Shown here: in pieces, positions 54,440-64,000 of the stretch
Layout: the number at the start of each line of letters is the position of its first letter
Numbering within the stretch: position 1 is the stretch's first letter
Source of the DNA: Branchinecta lynchi
Lineage: Eukaryota; Arthropoda; Branchiopoda; Anostraca; Branchinectidae
Reading direction: 5' to 3'
Length of the DNA: 64,000 nucleotides
Assembly: GCA_023053575.1 (NCBI GenBank)
Contig: JAKZAP010000018.1
Coordinates: forward strand, 11,222,001 to 11,286,000
The notes under the pieces: generated by a model
The model's input: the letters and a program-made list of their open reading frames with translations, nothing else
Database searches by the model: none
What the model was told of the DNA's origin: nothing
Made by a program: the position numbers and the translations under genes

Positions 54440-56010
54440 TAAGTTCATTTATTCTTTAAAACCGTGTCCGGACGAGCCGATATTAGATTTTTCGGTAGAT
54501 AAAGTAAACTTAAAAACAAGAGCCACAACAAGTGGTGCAAGAAAGTAGATGAGAACGTCACAAAATACTTTAACACCCCGAGGATCGGACCTAGAATTAG
54601 GATTTCTACTTTCCCTCGAGTTTGAGCATTTCCGGCATCGCCTCGGGTCATCTAGGGCAAATGACTTGTCTACATTCCAAGTTTAGATCCACTCATTTGA
54701 TTCATAATGTGGCACGATTTAAATCGTGCCATATTATTTCCAGTACCCCCTCAAAGTCCCCCTACCGCAGCCGAATCTGGTTCGGACATATACATGGATC
54801 ATCTAAAGCATTTTCTCTTACCACGTATCAGGTTTCACTCTAATCTGAGCATTTTCGGGAAATTCCGGTACCCCCCCCCCTCCACCGTGCTCCGGACCCC
54901 TAAATATGTCATCTAGGGCATATGATCTATATACTTCCCAAGTTTCATTAAAATCATTCTCCCCTCGTTTGACCCCTATGCGAGCCTCAAAATTTCTGGG
55001 AATCCCCCTCGAACTTTCCCAGCGTGTCCGAATACGATTCAGACACATGAACTTTGCATCTCTGACATATCCTCTATCCGTCCGTCAAGTTTAACTCAAA
55101 TCTGAGCATATTGCAGATTTCCACCTCCCGCTTCGTTTCCTCCTACCGTGGCCGGATCCGGTCGGACGCCAAAACACAAATCTAGGCCGCATAAACTCGA
55201 CACTGTCCAACATGGATCCCATTCGGGTCATCCGTTTGGTTTTGTGCATGTCATAAAGTTTTCGGCCCCCCCCCCCACCAGCCATGACCGCATGTGGTTT
55301 GGATACATGTTTCGTATATCTGGGTCATGGGTTATTTTGACACATAAAGTCTCACTCGAATCGGAGCACCCACTCGCAACCTACGGAAGTCAGTAATTTC
55401 CGTATTCCCCTTCCCTTAACTCCCCCAAAAATGCTCGGATCCAGACACGGAATCTTCCTAGGGCATTGTATCAGGTTCATCAGACTATTTGGTCGGGTCA
55501 CTAATATGCCTACTAAGTTTCATCGTCCTTAGCACATCTGGGAGTATCCTAACTCGCGATCACCAGAATTCCGGGATACCCCCTCCAGATCCCCCAAAAG
55601 AGCCCCGATATGATCAGCTTCCTGATACGCCTGCCGAGTTTCATCGTCCTAATACATCAGGAAGTATACAACTCGCTTGATCACCAGAAGTCTTGGCCCG
55701 CTCCCCCCCCCCCCCCAACTGACCCCAGAGTGTCTGAATCCGGTCCAGGTTATGTCAATGATGTATCTAGGACTTGTCTTGCACTTCCCACCAAGTTTAA
55801 TCCCCATCTCTCCACTCTAAGCGTTTTCCCCTCCACCCCAACCCCCCAACCAAAGCCACCGGATCTGGTCCGGAATTCAAGTGGGTCGTCTGAGTCATGA
55901 GATTTTTTTAAATATCAAGTTTCATTAAGATCCCACCACCCGTTCAAAAGTTATATACATCTCAAGATTCCGGATTGCCCCTCCCTCCTCTCCCCATCAG
56001 GATGATCCGA
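54440..56010 (-). repeat. Family M complex repeat array, copy 3 (reverse)
   Basis: Antisense versions of the family M words: CCAAGTTTCATTAAAATC, GGATCCGGTCGGACG, CATCGTCCTTAGCACATCTG, CCTAACTCGCGATCACCAGA and ATTCCGG, with C8-C12 tracts. It extends about 1.5 kb. Frames through it yield proline-rich peptides without homology to any family I know. Confidence 0.7.
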
Positions 56011-56175
56011 TCGAGGAAGTGACTCCAGATTTTTTTTTATCGAATATTTATGTGTGTTTACATACTATTGCAAACGGTATACATAAAACCTTACTAGAAA
56101 ATTCCAACGGCACCATTGTGTTTTGGTCTGGACTGCTGGTTGGAAAAAAAGATAATGGGGTGTGGAGGTCGTGGG

Positions 56176-56348
56176 CGAGGGGTGTTCCACTATCAATTTT
56201 AGTGCACAGCAAGTACCCGTTGCCGGCATTAGTTGGTGGCCACGTGTTAGAACATTACAATCAGCATATTTAGACGCAGGAATCGCCTGGTTTTGGCCGG
56301 TACAGGGAAAGAGTGTACAGCAGGCGCAGGGGATTGGGTAGCCCCTCG
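56176..56348 (+). mobile_element. Family I MITE, copy I7
   Basis: CGAGGGGTGTTCCACT and GGGTAGCCCCTCG ends, flanked by GTCGTGGG and ATCGTGGG (7 of 8). Interior GTGCACAGCAAGTACCCGTT, GCCACGTGTTAGAACATTAC and GTGTACAGCAGGCGCAGG are shared with I5. Confidence 0.85.
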
Positions 56349-58090
56349 ATCGTGGGCTCCGCTCTGTTGCCAAGTCAAACGACTAGTCCTAGAACATCTG
56401 ACATATATCGTTACACCGTCAAAAAAAATCACTAAGTAGGCAAAACATGTGGGCTGCCTAAACAGTAAAATACAGATATTTTTCCCGAGTTCCTGGTTTG
56501 GATGTGGTCCTGCCCACGAGGAACGGCATGACCCCTGTTCTGACGGTTTTCTTCTTCCTTAAGACAGGAATCCTTTTCTGAGTCATGATTCCTGTTTTGA
56601 TTGACCATAACAGGGCAGTAGCCCTGTTTCATCCACGTTAGCCTCATAGATGAAAAAAGCTCTGACTACTAAAACTTGATTAGTACGGCATCTTTCCAGT
56701 CCATAGCGTGTTTCTCAACGTGGGAAAAACACCCTTTACCGGTCTCGCTAAATGGGATTAAAGCAGAGGGGTTACTGAAGTGAACTAAATCACTTTCCGT
56801 GAATGATGAACCTGTTCACTGTACCGCATCCGAGTTAGGCTAATCACTGCTTAGCGTAAGCGTACAGGCATGGACTGCGAAATCAACATTCTTCGTAGCG
56901 ACACAAAAACGATGAAATGCCGCCAGCGTGCAAAGCTATTGCGATTTGCGATGCATCTATTGATTGGTGTCAGATATAGTTTTCTGAAAATCCCGACTGC
57001 AGGTGTTTGAGCTAGAGATTGAACAAATAGACTCCGCTGGAACAAAGCCAAATTTGCTAAGCGTCCGAAACGGCGACCGTATTCCAATTCAGAGCCACCA
57101 TTCAGTGTAGTTCTTATTTAGTCCCCCAGCGGTGATCGCCATCATCAACAAAATCTCTGTAGAGTAGAGTAGAATTTGATTCAGAAAGTACTTTTAAATC
57201 GAAACGTCAAATTAGAGTTTATCGTCAACAAAAAAAGTAATTTCAGTATTTTTCGATTCTTGATATATTGTCGAGCTTGCCAAAACACGATAAAAAGCTC
57301 TTTCTGTACCTTTTCTGTAATTAGGGTTATTTTTACCCCCCCCCCCCGGGTAATGAAGGAATGATATAGCGAATTCATGGTGGTTAGAATTGCGGCCACA
57401 ATCAGGATTCTTTTGTCTTAAAAGTGGCCGTTTAATGGTAAATTGTTTGTTTAATTTGGTGAAATTAAAAGAATTTCCATGTCTATGTCTATTTAGGGAC
57501 TGCCTGTGATTTTTCACTCTGCGGTACAAGACCTAGGGGTGAGAATTTTTGGGGAGAACATTACTGAGTCGGGGTGGGGGGGGGGAGGGTTGAAAGTGTT
57601 CTTGTTCCGAAAAGGCATGCACAGATTATTTCATTTTCCATCCAAAGATGTTAGCTGGGATTTATTGAAAAGTTATTATATATTAAATGATATGTTATAT
57701 TAAATGATTTTTGATGAAAGGGTATCATCATTATAATTATAGAGGCTCTTTTTAACCTTCCTAATTCGATAACTTTGTTCAACAGGCTCAGTGTTGAATG
57801 CGTGTTTAGTATATTCCTTCGGCATAAACAGGTGCGAACCTCCCTGACGATGTTCTGTACTACCCTTCAGTTTAAAAAGTGAAAGTTTTCCTTATTTCTC
57901 TATTTTATGGGTCTGTTCACTGTTGCACTATATATGGTGATGGATGCTGGTAATGAAGCAAGGAGGGACACACGACGACCAAACTACTGGGGGCATTGAA
58001 GGGGCGATTGAGTGAAGTTGTGTCAGGTTTTATTTACAAAAAAAATGAATGAATCTGAAGTTGTCGATGGCAGACGGAATGGCTTACCGA
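56349..58090. other. Unassigned non-coding DNA
   Basis: No gene recognised. ORFs of 60-105 codons on both strands overlap each other and have no motif. A C10 tract lies at 57338-57347 and a G-rich patch at 57570-57588. Confidence 0.35.
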
Positions 58091-58341
58091 CGAAACGTAC
58101 ATTTGGCAAAACGTTCACGTGGCAAAACGTCACCATGGCAAAACGTCACCATGATAAAGCGTCCCCATGGCAAATCGTCTCCACAACAAAACGTCACTAT
58201 GGCAAAACGTCGCCATGGCAAAACGTCCCCATGACAAAACGCCCCCATGACAAAACGTCCCCATGGCCAAACGTCACCACGACAAAACGTCACTGTGGCA
58301 AAAAGTTGTCATGGCAAAACGTCCCCGTGGCGAAATCTCCC
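58091..58341 (+). repeat. 15-bp minisatellite, array 1
   Basis: About 16 units of a 15-bp repeat with consensus AAAACGTCNCCATGG plus C, for example GGCAAAACGTCACCATGGCA. Because 15 is a multiple of three and the unit lacks stops, it leaves open frames on both strands (133 codons on +, 69 on -). These are repeat artefacts and not a protein gene. A shorter reversed array is at 59377. Confidence 0.9.
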
Positions 58342-58724
58342 CAAGATTTTAAGTCCGCTTTGGTTTTCAGGCGCATGACCGAGGTAACAAAAAAAAAGTC
58401 AGAGTTTGCATAACAGATGTAGGAACATTCTTTATAGGCAAGAAAGAGCGGATGTGGGACCAGTTGCTTCAGTTCTGTACCGTTTCCCTTCAAAATATTT
58501 AGTATAATACGCCTTGCCTTGGCTGATCAGTAGTGGGCTAGTTCTAGGTCGCATAAAGCAACATGCATAACCGGTATTTTTTTTTACCAATAAGTTCCTC
58601 GGAGGAAACAAGCGGAAGCCTGATCTTGCTAAAAAAAAAAAAGAAAAAAAAAGAAGAACGCAAAAATCAGCATTGTTCCGTTATGGTGGATAAAAATGGG
58701 GAGTTCAAGATCTTAGTTGTGTTT

Positions 58725-59225
58725 TCACAGATACCATGGTATCTGATACCACGGTCTGAAGTCGTTTTTGTAGTTATCATGGTATTTGATACCACGGTCA
58801 AAAGACGTTTTTGCAGTTATCGACCGTGGTAACTGGTCGTGGTATCTGAAAAGTCGTCTCACTTTTATCAAATTTTGTCAGATTGGCGAGAAAGAAGTTT
58901 GGCACTTAGCGATGTGACTGAATATCTGTTTTTCTTTTGGGATGAATTCGAGAAGCGCAATTTCGGCAATTGTGATCCATCCTGATTGAGTACTTTATTT
59001 GTTGGAGGCTTCGTGCCTTCAGCATATTTGTATTTTTAGTTTTCTTAGTGTATATAAATGAGTTGTTATGTAGCAGCCCCAGTTGGCTATATTTAGAAAT
59101 AAATAAATAAAATAAATTGTCGTTTTTACAGAGCAACCGTATATCAAATACCACGGTAACTGCAAACACGACTAATTGCAGATTCAGTTACCATGGTAAC
59201 AGATAACATGGTATCTGCAAAAACG
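58725..59225. repeat. Family N palindromic repeat, copy 2
   Basis: ACAGATACCATGGTATCTGA, TACCACGGTC, ATCATGGTATTTGATACCAC and ACCGTGGTAACTGG are followed by CTGAAAAGTCGTCTCAC and GGCGAGAAAGAAGTTTGGC, as at 46 kb. At the far end come TATCAAATACCACGGTAACT and TTACCATGGTAACAGATAAC. In between, 58980-59115 has GGAGGCTTCGTGCCTTCAGC and an AAATAAATAAATAAAAT run, like a retroposon 3' end. Confidence 0.65.
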
Positions 59226-59376
59226 CAACTCTTGTTTCGCGAAAATCGTATTGCTCGGAAATATATCTGTATACGCAGGGAATTAATCTCTTATTCCCAT
59301 GCTCTGGTCTTAAATTAGTCAGCTGTGAAAGAATGCCGATAAAATAATATAAATCTTGGTTCCTGGTCCATTTTAG

Positions 59377-59478
59377 CCGGGGACGTTTTGCCATGGCGAT
59401 GTTTTACATAGGGACGTTTTGTCATAGGGACGTTTTGTAATGAGGGTGTTTCATCGGGGACGTTTCGCAAGGGGATGA
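59377..59478 (-). repeat. 15-bp minisatellite, array 2 (inverted)
   Basis: GGGACGTTTTGCCATGGCGA, ATAGGGACGTTTTGTCATAG and GTTTTGTAATGAGGGTG are about six decayed units of the same 15-bp repeat in reverse orientation. With array 1 it brackets the family N sequence. Confidence 0.75.
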
Positions 59479-60022
59479 CGGAACAACTAAGAAGGGGTTC
59501 CAGGGGATAGAAGGAACATAATTCTTACGCAGTTAGCGGCTACATACTTGTCCCAGATTTCTGTAGTTATTTCGGTCACTAATTCTTCTGGCGTGGAAAC
59601 TAAGCGAATGCAGTACATATTTTAGTATGTTCTGAGGTCAAAAGGGTTTGAAGATTGATTATAATAAATCAATCAGTAGTTTTTTCGCATATAAAAAAAT
59701 AGCACAAAGTATACGGGCGTATACTTTATGCCCGGCGTAGCCTATACGGGCTATCGAGCAGACAATAAAAGGAATAAGAAAGAAGCCATTTATACTAAAC
59801 TTAATAAAAGGACTACAATAAGTATGGCCACGGTCGGATAAGGATAAGAAGAGAAAACTCGGCTCTGCACTGATCAGTAACATGGATCAGTAACACCGTA
59901 CAGTCGCGGAAAGTTGTGGCTTCGAGTCCATGGAGGCAAATCTAATAGGTACTGTGCATGTAGAAGAAATTACTCAAAACGGATAAATCACTAGGTCCCG
60001 GGATCGTTGACTGAATTGTTTC
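59479..60022. other. Unassigned non-coding DNA
   Basis: No gene. AGTATACGGGCGTATACTTT at about 59707 is a near-perfect palindrome. Confidence 0.35.
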
Positions 60023-60372
60023 TTAAAAGACCCCTCGCACTACTTGCTAATCAACTAGAGCATTTCAAAATATTTGAATACTTTAAAACTAGGCTATGCT
60101 TTCAACAAATAACCCAGGGTTTTGGATGTTTTAACCCTTTCTGAGGGAAGAAATTTACATAACCGTTTTTTCTGATGGAAAAACTTCTCGCAGACAATCG
60201 TCGACAACGTGATACACATCGAAGGTAGCAAATTATAGCAAGTGAGAAAATCAGCGTGGTTTTGTTAGAGGGTTAGAATGTACCGTACGAAATTGGGTCT
60301 CCGGGCTTAGAAACATATGGAGTAGTTATGGAAGTAGGTGCGTTAGTATTATAGGTAAGACAGGTCCTTTAA
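60023..60372 (-). mobile_element. Family C MITE, copy C5 (reverse)
   Basis: TTAAAAGACCCCTCGCACTA at the left and AGACAGGTCCTTTAA at the right keep TTAA at both ends. Collinear with C1 in reverse (TTGTCGACAACGTGATACA, AATGTACCGTACGAAATTG). A stray second copy of its last 35 bp (GGTTGCATTAGTATTATAGG) is at 60525-60555, beside an N-type palindrome at 60480. Confidence 0.85.
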
Positions 60373-60785
60373 GAACACTCATCAATCAATGCAGTATCCA
60401 TTTATGGCCCTATCACACTCAACCGTACATACTCTATCATAATCAACCGTATTCAAAGTCAACAGTTGCGTGTTTTTGTAGATACCATAGTATCTGATAC
60501 CACGGTGACTGGATCTTTGGAAGTAGGTTGCATTAGTATTATAGGTAAGACGGGAGTCGGGGTTAGAGCCGGGATTGTTGGCTGATATCTCTAAGAGGAG
60601 ATCTTCACGATTCGCTGCAGGCTGCATCTGGAAGAAATGAACTTGCAATAAATAAATAAAGCTTCTATCAACAATAATTATTCTATTTTGGAGAATTACT
60701 TCTTGGAAATCACTGAAGGGGAACCTCCCAGTCAGCTTTGGCTGAACGAGTATGTACTGTGCTCACTTATAAAACGAACATTATC

Positions 60786-61003
60786 TGACGGTACAAAACG
60801 GATAAGTCAGCTACATTTTTATTAAAACTATATTTCGGCCCTTCTTGGCATTTTTCCAGTTCATTTTCCAGCTTGAGCGGCTTGAGCCTGAAGAGGACCC
60901 TTGCCAAGAAGGGCCGAAATATAGCTCTAATAAAATGTAGATGACTTATCGTTTTGCACCGTCAAATATGATTCGCAGTCAGCTTGGGCTGAAGAAATAT
61001 TTA
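60786..61003. repeat. Family L foldback, asymmetrical
   Basis: Left arm 60786-60853 is cut at TTCTTGGCA; right arm 60866-60975 is complete and continues through GATTCGCAGTCAGCTTGGGC. The loop region has AGTTCATTTTCCAGCTTGAG. This differs from 51.8 kb by deletion of part of the left hairpin. Confidence 0.8.
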
Positions 61004-62048
61004 TCAAACGAACCTTATTTACGGAACAAGGTTTCAAATGTCAGTTTAAATTCTTTACAAAAATGTTGTAATTAACTAATTAGCGAAAATTCGACCGTAA
61101 ATTAATTACAGAGCACTAAAGAAAGGGAAATAAAGAAAATGAGACTAATTTGATCATAATGAGAAACCACTGAATGATTTATCAAGGTGTAACGTAGCCG
61201 AGTCGACAAAAAGAAGGAACGGAATTGAAGGGCATGGTGCAGGTGGAGAGGGTTATGACAGCGTTTAGGCGAGCGAACTATGGACATAAATCCGTCAGAC
61301 AAGTGGTATTTTTTAACAGGAATGGATTCCATTTCTTTGTCGTAACCGTACCAGAAATTTGAAGAATAATACCCCCCCTCCAAAAAAAAAAAAAAAAACC
61401 GTAACCGTTTTGGCGATCCTCCTCAAATCCTTCAAAGATACGAACGGTATTTTAGTAAACTCCTATGGGAGTTTATATTTCCGGCCGCAAAACCGCGGTA
61501 AAGAAAAACAAAAAATAAACAGCGCGGACATGGTTTCACCAAACGGTGTTTCATTAGGTCACGATTGGAGTTTCCATTTGCAGCCGAACAAACCGGTCAG
61601 AAGTGTTTGGTCGGGAGGCTTGGAATGAAAGGGATTTGGTTTCAAGTATGGGAAGTAAGTGTTTTGGTGAGATCCGAATGCTGGGTAGATTCCTGAAGCT
61701 AGCTATGGCCCACCGTGAATTATTTTTATAGAAGTTGATTTTTGGTTTGTTGTTGGAGTGTATGATATTTTCTTTTTGTTACTGTGTTATGTTTCCCGCC
61801 ATGGCCCTTGGGTTTTGTTGGGAATAATTTCATTCATTCATATGGATTCTGGAACATATACTATCCTCCACCCCCACCCACCCCTATTTAGATACAGAGG
61901 AATTTGACAATACTTGATGAAACACTGCCAATTAGACTCAGCTTTGTAGCCAAGACCCCGGTCGGAAACAACACACATTTGGATTCAGCAACAACTGCAT
62001 CTCCCCCCCCCCCCTAGGTAGATACAGACAAAAAATAGACATAGCAGT
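61004..62048. other. Unassigned DNA with retroposon-like end
   Basis: 61700-61855 ends CCATGGCCCTTGGGTTTTGT followed by GGGAATAATTTCATTCATTC, like the tail of the SINE at 16.8 kb (GGCAATAAATTCATTCAG). At 61918-61975 GAAACACTGCCAATTAGACTC and TTTGTAGCCAAGACCCCG is a direct repeat of 62778-62825. A16-A18 run at 61383. Confidence 0.45.
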
Positions 62049-62388
62049 CAGAGGCGTTACTATAGGTGTTACTATACTATACTAACGCCTATGCTCTGAA
62101 AGCTATGTCTATTTTTTTTACCATAGCCAAAATGTTGGGGGTTGCAAGGTATTTACCAACTGGCGATCATTTTTCCTGAAACATTGTTGTTTTTAGAAAA
62201 GCTGCCCGTTTTTAAAGAAAAATCGCCTATTTTTCATAAAAATCGACAGAATTTAAGAAAATCCGACTGTGTATAGGAGAAATTTACTGTTTTTTTTGAA
62301 AAATCGTGGTTGTTCGCGCTGACTAATTATCTTTTACGGACTGCCCGGCAATATTTGGGGGAGTCCCCACCCCTACGTGACGCCTCTG
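62049..62388 (-). mobile_element. Family J hAT-like MITE, copy J2
   Basis: CAGAGGCGTTAC and GTGACGCCTCTG termini with flanks ATAGCAGT and ATAGCCTT (6 of 8). The interior is the reverse of J1: GGTATTTACCAACTGGCG, repeated AAAAATCG-CCTATTTTT-like units, and GGGGGAGTCCCCACCC. A small duplication of ACTATAGGTGTTACTATACT sits inside the left end. Confidence 0.85.
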
Positions 62389-62394
62389 ATAGCC

Positions 62395-62774
62395 TTAAAG
62401 GACCTGTCTTACCTATAATGTTAACGCAGTCTACTTCCATAATCACTCCATATATTTCTAAACCCGAAGACTCCCATCTCGTACGGTAAATTTTAAACCC
62501 TCTAACAAAACCCCGTTGATTTTCTCACTTGCCGTATTTTGCTACCTTCGATGTGTATCACGCTGTCGACGGTTGTCTGGGAGAAATGTTTCCATGAGAA
62601 AAACCGGGTATGTAAATTGTTTCCCTGTTTTCGCTACAAGTCAGCGGGTCTCGGAAAAGGCTTAACACAGCCAAAACGGTGGGTTATTTATTAAACGCAC
62701 AGCCTAGTTTTAAAGTATTCAAATATATTAAAATACTGAAAGTTGAAGAGTGAATGGTGCGAGGGGTCCTTTAA
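62395..62774 (+). mobile_element. Family C MITE, copy C6
   Basis: TTAA-AGGACCTGTCTTACC to GCGAGGGGTCCT-TTAA, 380 bp, the same length as C1 and the cleanest copy. It lies 6 bp from the end of J2 and splits or separates the direct repeat seen at 61918 and 62778. Confidence 0.9.
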
Positions 62775-62855
62775 GAAACACTGCTAAAGATTCGACTTTG
62801 TAGCCAAGACCCCGCTGGAAACAAAACGCACACGCATTATGCATATCAGTACCTA

Positions 62856-62995
62856 GCCCAGCCTAGGCCCGTATCCAGGAATTTATTTCGGATGGGGAGG
62901 GTTGCCTTTGTTTTTTTTCAGATCAGAGGGAAAAGCCTATACAAATGAATATTTTTGTATATTTTGGGGGAGACCCCCCCCCTAGATACGGCCCT
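62856..62995 (-). mobile_element. Family A hAT-like MITE, copy A9, deleted
   Basis: TAGGCCCGTATCCAGGAATT left and CCTAGATACGGCCCTG right. The identical 8-mer TCAGTACC occurs directly after the right end and 10 bp before the left TIR. The extra TAGCCCAGCC next to the left TIR looks like a partial duplication of the terminus. The interior is shortened to about 130 bp. Confidence 0.85.
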
Positions 62996-63386
62996 GTCAG
63001 TACCCCCTCCCCCCCCCCCTCTTAGTTGAATACACGTTCTCTTATCACGCAACAGTCTGTTCTACCCCGCTTAGTTGGAATTCAGTTTCTTGTTGGAACA
63101 ACACTCAAGAATGCTGGAATCTCACAGGTTCGTCAAGATCCGCTATTCTTGATAGGTGGATATATTGAAGCAAAACCACCGAACACGGAGCTTGAAGAGC
63201 AGTTTCATTTTCCTCAAGACCTCGGTCAGAAATAACACGAACCTTGTATTCAGCATACTTTCTTTGCCTTTCTTAGCAAAGGTCCTCTTCAGGCTGGAGC
63301 AATGAGAAATTGACAAGGACCCTTGTTAGCACCATCGCATTTAATTTCTTATTGGAACATTTACGCCATTTTTGTAAACCTTAGGT
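62996..63386. other. Unassigned non-coding DNA
   Basis: A C-rich tract (63004-63019) and a weak family L hairpin remnant at 63275-63330 (AGCAAAGGTCCTCTTCAGGC and AAGGACCCTTGTTAGC). No gene. Confidence 0.4.
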
Positions 63387-63628
63387 GGGATGGGGAAGGG
63401 GGGTCAAAAACCAATTTGGTCCCGAACCCCAGCAGGTTTATTACACAGATTCAAATTTAATGTTACACTTTTGTGGTCAAATTTAAGTTGTTTCCGAAAA
63501 TACCTTTAAGTAAAGTCACTGCCATCCATTTTCCCTACTGAAACCTCTAGTGACAAAAGATAGCATCAAGGAAGACATTTTTTAGATCTAGGGAGGGTAC
63601 CCCCCCCCCTCTCCCAATAGCGCCTCTG
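63387..63628. repeat. J3-related element, one end
   Basis: CCCCAGCAGGTTTATTACAC, AAATTTAATGTTACAC and CAAATTTAAGTTGTTTCCGA follow the order of 49942-50176. It ends AGCGCCTCTG. The left CAGAGGCG terminus is not found. Confidence 0.6.
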
Positions 63629-64000
63629 TGTTAGAATCTTGGCCCCCCAACGGTCTAGAATTTCGGCCGCTGAAATCTCACCATTTTGCAAAGACCGGCT
63701 AATCAAAAGAGGCGGACATATCGTTCACGTCAAATGTGTCAAGCCCAATCACTGCACCTTTAGATTATAATGCCTCGGATTACAGGCTCAGGGTCTCCGT
63801 GGGAACTCACTAAAGGAATGCACGGGGCCCGTACGCATGGATGAACTGTGCGAACTGAACTTGTTTTTAATCAATTCGAAGTGCACCTTCAGCCGCTTGC
63901 GAGAGGAACTTGAGATCTCTCAAGTTTGGGGAGTGATCGCGTTATTAGTCAAGAACCTCTGTAGCGGCACTGTTATTGACTGATGATGACGATAGTACAA
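63629..64000. other. Unassigned non-coding DNA to window end
   Basis: No gene or repeat match detected. The window ends inside unassigned sequence. Confidence 0.35.

Noticed and set aside
58091..58341. Possible CRISPR-like array
   Set aside because: Units are contiguous 15-mers without unique spacers, in an animal genome.
58012..58413. 133-codon ORF with repeated AKRHHDK/SPWQNV-like peptides
   Set aside because: It is a 15-bp minisatellite with no stop in the unit; the opposite strand is also open.
1..64000. Autonomous transposase or reverse transcriptase genes
   Set aside because: No DDE/DDD catalytic spacing, YADD-type motif or long ORF could be found on either strand; all elements here appear non-autonomous.

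Overview
The window reads as a gene-poor, repeat-dense stretch of an animal genome. One gene can be identified with certainty: a single-exon SoxB1 (Sox1/2/3-like) transcription factor at 22789-24096 on the + strand. Its HMG box is almost vertebrate-like, which fits a slowly evolving bilaterian, probably a marine invertebrate. The sequence alone does not let me name the phylum. No bacterial features (operons, Shine-Dalgarno sites, CRISPR, rRNA) are present, and no other ORF is convincing.

Most of the rest is short non-autonomous transposable elements. At least eight families have clear terminal inverted repeats (TIRs). Four of them leave 8-bp target-site duplications (TSDs) that can be read by eye: family A (CAGGCCCGTATCCAGG ends, nine copies with long G/C tracts), family D (CCAGGGTTGGTCACCAA), family I (CGAGGGGTTGCCC) and family J (CAGAGGCGT). 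This is the mark of hAT-type transposition. Families C (TTAA-AGGACC, about 380 bp) and F (TTAA-GGGCGA) insert at TTAA like piggyBac derivatives. Families E and H are flanked by TA or TA-like dinucleotides, like Tc1/mariner derivatives. Larger repeats are family B (about 0.95-1.2 kb with an internal ~135-bp tandem repeat, three near-complete copies and one fragment), family M (long degenerate GGACCGGATCCG-rich arrays of 1-2 kb) and foldback family L. There are also two tRNA-related elements (a SINE at 16441 and a tRNA-Thr-like foldback element at 36497/43829), a 15-bp minisatellite present as two inverted arrays at 58.1 and 59.4 kb, and an exact 123-bp duplication at 51 kb.

Layout: 1-7.6 kb is families K, B, L, H, B, M. 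7.6-14 kb is mostly unassigned with local duplications. 14-21 kb carries C, D, I, H and a SINE. 21-24.7 kb is a repeat-poor island holding SoxB1. 24.7-34 kb is dense J, A, E, L, F, B, D elements. 34-36.5 kb is a second repeat-poor stretch. 36.5-50.5 kb and 51-64 kb are again dense, with nested insertions that give relative ages. The repeat-poor intervals around SoxB1 are the natural places to look for its cis-regulatory DNA. TIR and TSD calls were made by eye; family names A-N are local labels.
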